Position numbers and translations under genes: made by a program. Shown in pieces: positions 35,090 through 45,472 of a stretch of DNA of 64,000 nucleotides. The notes beneath the pieces were generated by a model. It made no database searches. It saw nothing but the letters and a program-made list of their open reading frames with translations, and had not been told where the DNA came from. Each line of letters opens with the position of its first letter. Within the stretch, counting starts at the first letter, position 1. The stretch is from Hofstenia miamia (taxonomy: Eukaryota > Xenacoelomorpha > Acoela): the NCBI GenBank assembly GCA_004352715.1, contig SCFE01000002.1:4968670-5032669 (forward strand), read 5' to 3'.

Positions 35090-35887
35090 TGTGGCATCAG
35101 CATGAAAATCTATGTTGATTAACACCAGGATTTGCCGATGTCGCAGTAATTAACGGCCTGACTTCAGTGCTAGAATGAGCCTATTCCTAATAAAAGTTAA
35201 AGGTAACACGGGTGATCAGGTAAGGGCAGGGTGCATGGCCACACTCGGCTGACCCGATACAGAGAACCTTTATAGAAAGAGTCTTATAATACAGGAGCCC
35301 TAATTCAAATAAAGAGAGAGAAGCCCTATAAGTTCTTGGGTGCAAAATGTACCCTATGTGCTTGTGTACCTAAATTCAGTGCAGGCCTCAGCTCGTGCAA
35401 TTTAGGTGCTGCATTAAATATAATAAACATAATGAAAGACAAGCGGTTGTGAAAAGCCCTATACCTAAATCTGCTGAAGTGCAGTTGAGATAAAACCTGT
35501 AAAGCTGTACCTAAACAAGGTACCCTCGGCAACAATCAGATAATTTAGAAAAGCATTTTAATAAATAACATACGCAACTATTAGTAAGGGTAGAAGAAAA
35601 TCTATTAAAATTTCGATAACAAAATCAAAGTGTTTAAACATAAAAACAGGTGTTTGATAAACAAAAGAAACACTAAAAGCATACTGTGCAACTATGAGTA
35701 AACACTAACAGGTCCCTCATTAACCTTTTACATGGTATTCAATTAAATCAGAATTACTGCATGGCAGACGATTCAAACATTTAAAATTGCACAGATTGTC
35801 TAATACTCTTTAAGTCAAATGATGCAATCTAAATTCGTATAAATATATTGTACAATTGATATTTACTAAATTCGAAATACTAATGAN
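35090..35887 (-). repeat. Gypsy-like element 3' LTR
   Basis: About 800 bp, closely similar to 47362-48134 with small indels (extra 20-odd bp near 35110). In element sense it begins TCATTAGTATTTCG and ends GATGCCACA. The high similarity of the two LTRs implies a fairly recent insertion. Confidence 0.88.
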
Positions 35888-35908
35888 CCCCCCCCCCCCC
35901 CCCCCCCT
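35887..35908 (-). other. Polypurine tract (G run) with ambiguous base
   Basis: N plus a C run on the plus strand, i.e. a G run immediately upstream of the 3' LTR in element sense; position fits the plus-strand primer of an LTR element. Length is unreliable. Confidence 0.6.
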
Positions 35909-35921
35909 AAGCTGTGCTATT

Positions 35922-38900
35922 TTAATCGACCAATTCAACAGTGTCAGGTTGTGTAAGTTGCTGAGAGTGTTGTAACAAGGAGATAGCATGTGCATTGTTC
36001 CATGATAGAATATCAGAGAATTCAGTTGAATGAATTGCATAACAGATCGATTCCAGTTCTGTAGTTAGAGTTTTAGTGAATTTATAGTTGATCATTTGAG
36101 TTGATATAGGTAAAGCATTGTGGAGAGAGTTAATTTTTCTTGTGAAAATGTTGTAGAATTTATAATAAAGGCGTAGTCCTTTCAGAACAATAAGTAATGT
36201 AATACAAGCATCAATATCAGATGCGTGAGCTTCGTCCTCTTTAATTGTAGTTTTGGGGTAGAAAAATTTAAAGAATGTATACAAATTACTGTGAGACTCA
36301 ACTTCGTCGAAATAAATTGATATGTGCTCATTGAGTATGTCTTCTGTGATTAGATCAGGTTCATTTATATTGGCTTGCATCATTGTTATAATTTTGATGT
36401 GCTTTTTGACATCATAATATTTGAGTGTGTTTTCGATTAGATTAGTCTAGAGGAGATCATTCATACGAGAGAATAAAATGACTGTTTTGGACGGAAGTTT
36501 TGTGAGTTATTGTTTATGGTGATCGATTTGATCTGATACTGGCTTACCATTGCAGAAGACATATTTTAGAGTGACATGGCCGTCGGCGTATAAACTTGAT
36601 GTGTTGTCATTTCTTATAAGTTTTTGTCGACTCTGTTTGTACTTCTCGAAGTGTAGGGTTTTTATAAGATCGGCGAGATTATTAATGTACTGTTCTTCTT
36701 TTGTTAATGGAATGTGTACATGTCGAGTTTTCTTATGAGTAGATCTCCATGATTGTTGGATAATAGCAGTATGTATGAGCAGACTGGGGATGCAGTAATT
36801 GGTTTCTGTCTCAATAGCTTCTTCCACGGAGATATCTGTGGTAGGAGTAATGTCCAGTTTGGCGATCCCTATGGAAATAGGATAGTTCACTTGTGCGCGA
36901 ACTATGTGCTTCTATAGGGTATCTGAGTTGTAGTGATGACGGAGACGTTCAATTGTTGCATCCAATAAAATAAGTTTAGAAGTTGTGCATTCCACATCAA
37001 AAGCTAGTTGTGAGTGTGGTTTGAGTAAAAGAGCTATATCTGTTTTAGTCCAAGTTTCAGTGAAACAAGTTTTCATATAAGAAATACTGTTGCTCCCTTT
37101 CATAACAATGTATTGGCGATCCACTATTGATGCATCAACAGGGGTAGCTTTTGTAATACATATCAGATAAGTGGACGCATCTGTTTTAATCCATTCTGGT
37201 TGAGGTGGTAATACCTCAGCACCTAGCTTTTCGAGATTATTTTCTTTGATGATTGTTTGATGGCGTGGAGTCAAAGGTATCTCTGTAGATAGCATGATGT
37301 CTTCATTCATTTGCAATTGTTGTGGTGACAGAATATATTGCTCAATGATTTCCATTGGAATGCGTTTGGTGCCAATCCTTTCTATATTTAAGGGTAGTAG
37401 TCAGCATATTGTACAAGCTCTCTGGGTAGAATTTGCTGTGATAAATAAATAAAATTTCGTTTTTTATGACCAGGAGACATTTACTTGATTTATCATAGTA
37501 ATTGAGCGTCAAATGCTGTTGATGACAAATTAGATGAGTCGATGATAACGGTGCATTAGTATCCGGTGGAGAGTATAATTTTGTATCACAGGTTGCTCCC
37601 CACATGTATTTTCTGCATGTATCTGATAGCATGTGAATGTCTCTAGTTGCAATCGCCAGTTTGTTGCTTATGAGTGTGATCAGTAAGGAGTCGAGTGGGT
37701 ATTCCTTGTTTATAATACGTGAGTAATATTTTTTGAAAAGATTAGCAGGTTTAGTTTTTTTCCCTGAGGTGACATCAGTAGGGACATTCGTATAAAAGCC
37801 AATTCTTTAATTGCACAGAGATAAGAACGACTGAGATTTCATTGTATTTGCTTTTTTCGGATGAAGTCCCGAGTTTTGTGAGATATAGTAAACTCTAAGT
37901 TAGAATCTTCAGTTAAATGTATTCCAATTAGCCACAGTCCTGATTTAGTATTGACATGTGGTGCTCGTGGTTCCTCAAAGAAAGCTTTTCTGAAATCAGT
38001 TTGATCTTGTGCTGTTAAGCTTTGTTGTATGTTGTGATATTTACTGGAAGGCGATGAGATGTTAATTCAAGGCCAGTTGTTTTCGGTTGGACGATCAGCT
38101 TTGATGTTAGTCCAGATACAGGTGATATCATTTAAGGTGTTGATTTATTGCGTAAATGTGAAGCTGATATGAATGTCGGTAATGTTAGCAGGTGCTGGTT
38201 TTTCTGCGATTAACTCGTACTATTGTGCTTGAAGTAAGATGTCTACTGCTAAACGTTTATCAACCATAATTCGGTGTTGTGGACATATTCTGTGTAAATA
38301 CAGATTGATATGTATTAATGCTGACATTGAGGAATTGTAGTCTGGTAAACTGAGGACAGCAAAATTAGTAGGACGGAGAATAAAGAAATTATCCAACCTT
38401 AATTCGAGTTCATACAGTTCTGCTCCAACTAGGTGAATTTGAGTGGTATCCAAGATAACAATAGTGAGTTTGATGTTAGAAGCTTTAGCAAGTTTGGAAG
38501 CTAGAGATATTTTCTCTATTAGTTTAGTATCCATTCGTTCTTTAGTTTTAATAAAGTAAATAAGTAAATTTTCAAGAGAAAGATTAATTTCCGATTGCAT
38601 GATTAAATTGTCTTTGTAAGTAAGTGAAACAGTGGAGATTAGTAATACGAAACTCTGCATCAAAGTTAGCGTGTACGGTACTGTGATAATAAGAATTGTT
38701 CATTTTTTCTCACATCTCGTGCATATAAAAGATAAGAGTGTTAATAGCTAGACGATTTTCGGCATCTATGAGATAAGGTAATACAGAACAACTAACCTTA
38801 TGATATGCTCAATGTCCATATCGGACCCCTCTGTGAGATGGCTAACTGAGCTGTACTATGGTTAGGTGCTTGGCAAGGTTGAATGACCACTTGACATGCC

Positions 38901-39300
38901 TTTGCTCTCCATGTTGTCCGATGCAGAGGATAAAGGGTGCATGGGTTGGTAGCGATTGGGTCATTGCTCCTGGATTAGGTGTGTAGTTTCCACCGGCATC
39001 CAACCTCTACGGCGGATGCGAGGGTGGACTCCTAGTTTGGTGTGAGTGTTTGATTCTGCGACAATGATTGGAGTTATGAGAAGTGCCGCTCTTGCTGCTG
39101 GAATGTTTTGACGGAGTTCGCTTGATTTGATTGAGAGCTAAAAAGAAGATTAAGATTGAGATTCCAGTCTATGGGATTGATTGTGTTTTTTATTCGCGCT
39201 TTGCAAGTAGGCAAAGTTCGAAATTGAGGATTGGGTATGTTAGGAAATGTCACAGGGTCAGACATTAGTGTATAGGTGCTGTTGTCATTATTTATGATTT
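35922..39300 (-). pseudogene. Third ORF of the gypsy-like element (env position), unknown product
   Basis: Between integrase and 3' LTR lie about 3 kb of coding-like minus-strand sequence with several long open stretches: 39265-39074, 38663-38220, 37632-37342, 37355-36912, 36890-36507 and 36383-35922, broken by stops and frame changes. By position this is where errantivirus-type elements carry an envelope gene. I could not see a convincing signal peptide, cleavage site or transmembrane anchor, and I recognise no family, so an envelope role is only inferred from location. The reading is far too broken to be functional. Confidence 0.5.
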
Positions 39301-39429
39301 GAAATTCTTGTTTGTTATTGATTGTTGTATGTTCTATGTCCTTAATTGTTTTGCATAAAGATTGGAAATTTCTTATTGTACCATTGTATAGAATCTAGTT
39401 GTTATGGTTTAACAATTTAGTGATGGTGT

Positions 39430-40315
39430 GTAGCGAGACCATGACGTAGCAAGTTTGTGCGTTTGTTTGTCATCACTTTATCGCCAACTTGATGTGGTTC
39501 ACCATATAAGTCTTTGTAGTAATTGATTTAGCGGACTGAACTTTTCTTGTTAAACATGCATATGATTTCGTGTATTTCTTGAAGTTGTTTCATCAAGTCT
39601 TTGATGTAATAGTTTTAGGTAGTGGTTTGTATTGTTTATACATCATTGCTAGTGGTGTATTTGCTTCATGTCCATATATTGCTTTGAAAGGTGTGAGACC
39701 AGTTGTGGAGTGAACACTAGTGTTATAAAAGTATTTGATATGGGGAAGTATATATCTCCAGTATTTGCCTCCAACTCTGGAAGTTGCGATATGTATGAGC
39801 TTAATTAAAGTTTTGTTAAGTTGTTCTACTACGCTGTTGCTTTGCTGGTTGTATGACGCGGCATGCTCATGTAAGTTATCCAGCTGTTGTAGTAGTTCCT
39901 GTGTGAAAGAGCCTTCAAATTGTGTGCCTCAATCTTATATTAGTGTAGTGGCGACAATATGTTCTGTTGGGTTGGTGATGGGGACCATTCGAGCCTATTT
40001 GGTAAAATTGTCTACTAATACAAGTACGTATTGAAAGCCTTTGTCGTCTTTCGACAGTTGTTCAATATCGACGTGGACTATATTGTTTGGACCAGATGAT
40101 GTAATTTTTTGAAGGTTGGTTTTCTGTTTTGGAAAGTGTGTGGTGTTCATTAGAACACAAGTGGTACACTTATCAATAACGTCAGTAATAATGGATCTAA
40201 CTCCTATACAAATGAATTGGGTGTTCAAAGTTTGTTCTGTTTGGATGATGCCATTATGGCCTCTTTTGTGGAATTTTTTAGCAATATCTTGTTTATAGTA
40301 TTCAGGTAACGTGAC
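39430..40315 (-). pseudogene. Gypsy-like integrase
   Basis: From 40315 downward: EYYKQDIAKKFHKRGHNG (H-H of the zinc domain), later CTTCVLMN (C-C), then NNIVHVDIEQL (first catalytic Asp), a D-stop-GTQFEG segment (second Asp, with a stop where Gln is expected), and NQQSNSVVEQLNKTL (catalytic Glu). At least three in-frame stops follow 39995. Function in insertion is lost in this copy. Confidence 0.85.
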
Positions 40316-40465
40316 TCTGTTATTGTGTTTATCAGTAGCAAAGAAAAGACCGTTTGCTGTTAAAGCCCAATTGTAACTGTTCTAGTATTTACTGATTAAA
40401 TTACTTATTTGTGTTTTTGGGTTTTTAATTTTATTTATAATTTCTTTTAACTGTATATCATTATG

Positions 40466-40690
40466 TTAATGTTTAATGATCTCATGTTCATTAATCTCCT
40501 GATTTAGATGAACTGGTAGTATTGGATGGCCTTGCCTATCCGTGTTGATATCAGGCAAGTTGTTATATGCTGACTGGGAAATGAAACTAAAAGGAGCTTT
40601 CTCCTGTGTTGGCTTTGCTTCATCACAATGGTATTGTAGTAATGTGGTTAAAAAATCAACATTTGTATGTTGTCTACCTTTCCTATGCAC
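40466..40690 (-). pseudogene. Gypsy-like RNase H end and linker to integrase
   Basis: Begins MHRKGRQHTNVDFLTTLLQY, the 'yrkGk.N..aDaLSR' end of Ty3-type RNase H. Directly upstream in element sense the inserted LINE segment replaces the rest of RNase H. Confidence 0.75.
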
Positions 40691-41694
40691 TATAGTGAAA
40701 TTAAAAGCTTCGGAGTAGCAGTAGTACCAGAATGGCGTTTGTAAGACTCCAATTTATTCAAGGAATGCACAGTAAGGGACGAAAAATAGAAAGGAAGAGA
40801 AGCATGCTTTTTCCGCCGACGAGGAACATAAGAAGATATAACTTGATGAAAGAAAGTGAGCCAATCGTCAACTGAGAAGGAATCACTAAAAACGGGCAGC
40901 AAAGATGAGAGAGCAGCATTAAGTGACAGAAAGTCACTGTTAAATCGAGCATATTGGGGAGCAGCTGGATTAGCAGATGGAGAAGTAGAGTTGACAAACA
41001 GATTGAAGCTGACGAATGAGTGATCTGACAGCTTAGCAGGAACAGGGATTACAGATATGTCAAATATGTAATCGGGGTGAGAGCACAGAACCAAATCAAG
41101 CAGAGAGGAGCTGGAAGTAGGAGAAAATACAAGTTGTTCAAGAGAATAGCAGGCAAAAACTTCTAAAACTGCAGACTCATAAGTGTCAGTAGAGTCGAAC
41201 GCATTCCAGCAGACATTAGGAAGATTGAAGTCACCACAAACAAGAAAATGAGGACGAATGGAAAAGCCAAGGTGACGAGAGAGGTAGGTAGACTGGTCAT
41301 GAAAAGACTCGAACATAGATGATAAATCAGCAATGGGAATGCGAAAGGCACTTTTCGAAGGAGGGTTGTAAACGCAGAGCAGAGAAACAATGTGGTCACT
41401 GAGAACAACAGCACAGCCACAACAGAAATCGAAGGATAATGAATCGAAAGAAATGGGACGGATGTCAAGGTTAGGAAGACGAGAGGCAATGAGAACACCA
41501 CCATGGCGACCACTGGATCGATCCATACGAGAAAGAACTTTAAGAGTAGAGTTGGGAAAAACAACACTATCAGCAATGGCAGGATCAAGCCAGGTTTCAG
41601 TGATGAAAATGAAGTCAACAGGAGACTGCAAGAAGAAATTGTAAAAGCTGAGACGACGGTTCAAAGATACAAGACTGTGTGCATTGGCAAGCAA
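40690..41694 (-). CDS. LINE AP-like endonuclease (ORF2 N-terminus)
   Basis: 334 codons open. EN motifs: VDFIFITETWLDPA (ETW), SGRHGGVLIASRL, VSLLCVYNPPS, FLVCGDFNLPNVCWN (GDFN), SLLDLVLCS, and KLSDHSFVSF (SDH). The frame extends upstream of this ATG to LSHSDLPPLRNSGFSVL, so the true ORF2 start is earlier. The last 15 or so codons run to the junction with gypsy sequence. Confidence 0.85.
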   Translation of the reverse strand: MLANAHSLVSLNRRLSFYNFFLQSPVDFIFITETWLDPAIADSVVFPNSTLKVLSRMDRSSGRHGGVLIASRLPNLDIRPISFDSLSFDFCCGCAVVLSDHIVSLLCVYNPPSKSAFRIPIADLSSMFESFHDQSTYLSRHLGFSIRPHFLVCGDFNLPNVCWNAFDSTDTYESAVLEVFACYSLEQLVFSPTSSSSLLDLVLCSHPDYIFDISVIPVPAKLSDHSFVSFNLFVNSTSPSANPAAPQYARFNSDFLSLNAALSSLLPVFSDSFSVDDWLTFFHQVISSYVPRRRKKHASLPFYFSSLTVHSLNKLESYKRHSGTTATPKLLISL

Positions 41695-41742
41695 TACGGA
41701 AAATCCAGAGTTACGGAGAGGAGGAAGATCAGAGTGAGATAG

Positions 41743-42470
41743 TCAGTCACGGCGAGGCGCATTACGGCGGCGGGGACGAAGGCCAAAAGATTTGCGCTCT
41801 TCGTCAGAGAGGCGGTAATAACGAATCAAGACGCCTTCAGACCACACATCAGGATTCATGAGTGCACGATGAGACACTTGATCGCAAACAACATGGAAGG
41901 ATACAAATGGAGAGTCAGGACGTGGAGGAATGGAAATGACATCATCAAATTGTAGAGAGGACGAACGAAGGTGGTCAGCAACATCTGAGGTGGACACAGA
42001 GGCAGCAAAACGGCCAACATAGATATGAGCTTTGCGGGGAGGCGGCGGAAGTGAACTAATAGGAACAGCAGGGAGACGGCAGGAAGCACTAGAACCAAAA
42101 ACTGGACGAGGACGATTACGGTTAGTTGATGAAGGGATAGACTGCTTGGGAGGATGCGGTAGAGCAGAAGGAGGAGCAAGCGCGGGTGTGAAACGCGGAG
42201 CAGGATGACTGGGGAGAGATGAGACAGAACGTGAGGCAGCAGCATTGTAGGAGAACATTTGGGATTGTAGTGAGGAAACATCAGAGGAAAGCTTTGTGAG
42301 GGGTTCAGATAAGGATGATATGACGCCAGGGCCATCATTGGAGTCGAGGTGGAGAGAGCAGTGACCACTTGGCCAACAACGAAATGATGGCGTCTTTCTT
42401 CAGACCACCAACAGCAGAGGCAAACTAAGCATCGCTCAAATTTTTGAGGTCGGACAGCGAAATTGGGGGC
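41743..42470 (-). pseudogene. LINE ORF1, Pro/Ser-rich with RRM-like C-terminus
   Basis: Begins near 42473 (MPPISLSDLKNLSDA then a stop), changes frame, and continues 42258-41743: a Pro/Ser-rich stretch followed by KAHIYVGRFAASVSTSDVAD, SIPPRPDSPFVSFHVVCDQV, and VWSEGVLIRYYRL, like the RRM-like end of Jockey/CR1 ORF1. Stops about 20 bp before the ORF2 frame opens. Confidence 0.65.
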
Positions 42471-42522
42471 ATAGCTGAAATCTAATTAAACTGTATAATA
42501 AACAGGCAAATTTATTGTACAT

Positions 42523-42804
42523 TCATTGTACATCTTTTTTGTTATGTGGTGTAATTTTTTCAATGGTATCGTGGGTATCTTCCTTAAGGCTGATTTTTCC
42601 TTTTTCTATTTTTCTTCCGAGGAATGAGACTGATTTTTGCAAGAAGTGACATTTTTGTCCGTTTATTTTTAGACCCAATGACTTGAGTAAGTGTAAAATT
42701 TTATCGAGTTTTTGTAAGTGATCAGGTATGGTTTTCGAAGCTATTAAAATATCGTCAATGTAGGCTGCTATTCCTTTGTCTAACTGATGTTCATCGTTTT
42801 GTAG
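42523..42804 (-). pseudogene. Gypsy-like RT, C-terminal half
   Basis: Reads GIAAYIDDILIASKT (catalytic YIDD), HLLKSLGLKINGQKCHFL and VSFLGRKIEKGKISL: Ty3-type RT palm and start of thumb. Separated from its N-terminal half by the mariner element (the first residues shown by translation across 42805 belong to the mariner end). Confidence 0.88.
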
Positions 42805-42806
42805 TA

Positions 42807-44164
42807 CAGGGTAAGCCATAAGTAACTTGATATTTTAATTAGCCACAAAAATAAAAATAAAAACAACCACAAAGTCAAAGTATATTTTTTATAATGATCA
42901 ATACATGGGATTTATAAAAGTTAAATTAAATGTTCAATCGCGCCGCCATTGTTTGCAATAACCATTTCACATCTTTTTTGCAAATTTTCTACTGAGCGGC
43001 GAAGTTCATCAACGGATATTTCATCGATTTCTTTAATGATCTTTTGTTTCAAGTCATCTAAATCATTGGCCCGATATGAATGAAAAACTCGTGCCTTTAA
43101 AGTTCCCCACAGGTAGAAATCTAAAGGCGATAAATCAGGCGACCTGGGAGGCCATGGAACTCCGTAGCCTCTTCCTATCACACGATTTTCTGGAAGCTGA
43201 CTTGAGATAAAATCACGAGCTAAGACCGAAAAGTGAGGAGGCGCTCCATCATGTTGGAAGATAACAGATCGCATTTTACGTTTTCTTTTTAACTCAGGAA
43301 AAACCGAATCCTTTAAAAGGTTTGTATAATTTTCCTGGTTTACAGTTTTATCAAAAAATACCGGTGTAAGTTTGTATCTAGCACTAAAAGCCATCCACAC
43401 ACAAACTTTTTGAGGATGTAGTGATTTTTGCATGTTACGATGCGGATTTTCAAATGACCAAATAACACAATTGTGTCGATTTACCAATCCATCAAGAGAA
43501 AAATAGGCTTCGTCAGACCAAACAATGTCATGCACTAACTCAGGGTTGTCAAGCACCCATTTGCAAAATTCCAGTCTTTTTGGTTTGTCTTCTGCAGTTA
43601 TTGATTGTAGAAGGGATATCTTATAAGGGTTCATACCACATGAATGTAATACTCGACATACACTTCTTTGTGGAATATTGCAAATTTGACTTACTGAATA
43701 CGAACTAGCATGACCAAGAACATTTTCAGTCTGTAATTTTTGCATAGTTTCAACCACCTCTTCTTTCCTTTCATCGATTAAAGACGGTCTGCCAGACTTA
43801 GGTATGTCATGTAATGATTTTGTTTCATTAAATTTGTTAATCAAATTAGTAATGGCTGTTGTTGAAAAGGGATTCTTCTTCAAGTTCCGCAGTTTTTTGA
43901 AAGCTCGCAGCGTTAATGTTGGACTTTCTCCATTTTTGTAAAATAATTTAACAATATCCAGGCGATCATCCAAATTCATTTTGTAGACGTTTAGACAGAA
44001 AATGCTTCTTATTAATAAAATTCCGTTTACCTAAATAATGATGAAATATTTCGTCACAAATTCTATGATTGGTCAATAATAATGATGAAATATTTCGTCA
44101 CAAATTCTGTGATTGGTCAATTTTATACTAACCTACAATCTCAAGTTACTTATGGCTTACCCTG
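42807..44164 (-). mobile_element. rosa/DD41D-type mariner, complete
   Basis: 1358 bp, with TIRs of CAGGGTAAGCCATAAGTAAC at both ends, extending to about 24 bp, and the TA target duplication at 42805-42806 and 44165-44166. Carries one uninterrupted transposase ORF. Sits in the gypsy-like RT gene. All hallmarks of a recent insertion. Confidence 0.95.
42921..43979 (-). CDS. Mariner transposase (D,D,D)
   Basis: 352 codons, intact. N-terminal helix-turn-helix region includes KSGRPSLIDERKEE. Catalytic residues: DIVWSDEAYFSLDG, FQHDGAPPHFSV, and PPRSPDLSPLDFYLWG; 42 residues separate the second and third Asp by my count, against 41 in the usual rosa/DD41D family. WxxxxSPDLxPxD and the hallmark HDGAPPH are complete. 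Cut-and-paste transposase acting on its own TIRs; probably active or recently so. The promoter and 5' UTR would be in 43980-44164. Confidence 0.95.
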   Translation of the reverse strand: MNLDDRLDIVKLFYKNGESPTLTLRAFKKLRNLKKNPFSTTAITNLINKFNETKSLHDIPKSGRPSLIDERKEEVVETMQKLQTENVLGHASSYSVSQICNIPQRSVCRVLHSCGMNPYKISLLQSITAEDKPKRLEFCKWVLDNPELVHDIVWSDEAYFSLDGLVNRHNCVIWSFENPHRNMQKSLHPQKVCVWMAFSARYKLTPVFFDKTVNQENYTNLLKDSVFPELKRKRKMRSVIFQHDGAPPHFSVLARDFISSQLPENRVIGRGYGVPWPPRSPDLSPLDFYLWGTLKARVFHSYRANDLDDLKQKIIKEIDEISVDELRRSVENLQKRCEMVIANNGGAIEHLI

Positions 44165-45184
44165 TACTTTAGTGACATAATTTTGAAATGTGGCCATGTT
44201 AAGCCATGAGGAGTTATAAAGGCGGTTTTTTGATGTCAGATTTATGCATTGGCACTTGCCAATAGGCTTTACATAAGTCAAGCATCGTAAAAAATGAATT
44301 CTGACATGAAGTGTACAATATTTGATCAATTTGAGGAAAGGGATAAGCGTCTTTTTTGGTAGTATTATTAAGCTTGTGCATAATCTGTATTTGTCGTTTT
44401 GTTTAATGAACACTGTCAGCGATGCATAGGGGCTTTTTGATGGTTGGATAATGCCGTTATTTAGTAAGTCAGTGATGATCTTAGAATATTCCTGTTCTAG
44501 GTTTTCTGGCACAGGGTGGACTGGTTGTCGAATCGGTGTGTTGTTTATAGTTTCTATGCAGTGTTCCTCGCCAATGGCTTTTCCTACACTGATGGTATTG
44601 AAGTTGAATATCGTTTTGTGTTTTTGTAGTAACTTGCTTAGAGAGTCTGCTTCGGAGTCACTTAAGTGAGGGTGTGAAACTGTAGTGGTTGGTGCAGATT
44701 TGTTATAAGTTTCATCGGAATTTGATGTAATTGATAAAATAGGTTTTGGTTTCTTCTGCACAACAGTGATTACAGGTGAAGCATAGATTTTGATGTTTTC
44801 TGGTGTAATGGTGATCAACTTGTTACTTTTGTTGAGTATTGCCATAGTACAGCTATTATTTCTGCATTGTGGTATTGATGCTAATATTACTATTTTTTTA
44901 GAATTCATGCCCTGTTGATCGTTTATGACGATGTCAGTAACTATGGGCTGGTCACTAGTAAGAGGGATGAAATGACATCTGAAGGGTTCTATTTTTTCTA
45001 TGTTGGAAGAATATAACAATATTGTTTGCGACTCGATTGTTTGCAGGTAGGTTGTTATATCTTTATTATGTGGATCGATGGTTATAGTTTTATTCATAAA
45101 GTTGATTATGCAATGATATTTTTTAATGAAACCTTTTCCTAAAATTAGTTCATATGGTAGGGTGTGGTTTGTGGTATCAACCAC
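44150..45184 (-). pseudogene. Gypsy-like protease-RT spacer and RT N-terminal half
   Basis: Open frame with LLNNGIIQPSKSPYASLTVF and IKQNDKYRLC, the RT entry of Ty3-type elements; then a frame change, after which LDLCKAYWQVPMHKSDIKK is read (first catalytic Asp of RT in 'LDL..aY.Qi'). The last codons cross into the mariner TIR and are not RT. Confidence 0.85.
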
Positions 45185-45430
45185 AAGAACGTCGTGATTG
45201 AATTTGTTGTTAGAAATGGTAAATTCGAGATTATCTATTTTTCCTTTAGTGTAGAGATAATCACCAGAAACATTGACTAATCTATGGTTGAGAGGTGATA
45301 GTATTTCAATGAATGCCGATTTATTTTGCGGAGGTATCAGCTATAATTGACACACAAGCACCGGTATCAATGGTGGCCTGCATAACTATGCTATTATTTG
45401 TAACAGGTATAGTATTTTTTTGTAGGTCTG
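45184..45430 (-). pseudogene. Gypsy-like aspartic protease
   Basis: Reads MQATIDTGACVSIIADTSAK followed by a stop; DTGA is the aspartic protease active site. Lies between the CCHC gag end and RT, the Ty3/gypsy order. Stops and frame changes make it inactive. Confidence 0.75.
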
Positions 45431-45472
45431 TCGTTACTAAAACTGTTCCTGCTCAGCTGGGAGTCAGCGCTC

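Larger units (their letters stand above)
40690..42515 (-). mobile_element. LINE 5' half inside the gypsy-like element
   Basis: The 5' end near 42515 shares TTTGCCTGTTTATTATACAG with the family-A 5' end at 29206. It holds a broken ORF1, an intact EN ORF, and stops at about 40710 without RT, 3' UTR or tail. About 1.2 kb of gypsy RT/RNase H sequence is absent at the site. GC-richer composition and Ser/Leu/Phe usage resemble family B, so it may be the missing 5' half of that family. Confidence 0.75.
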
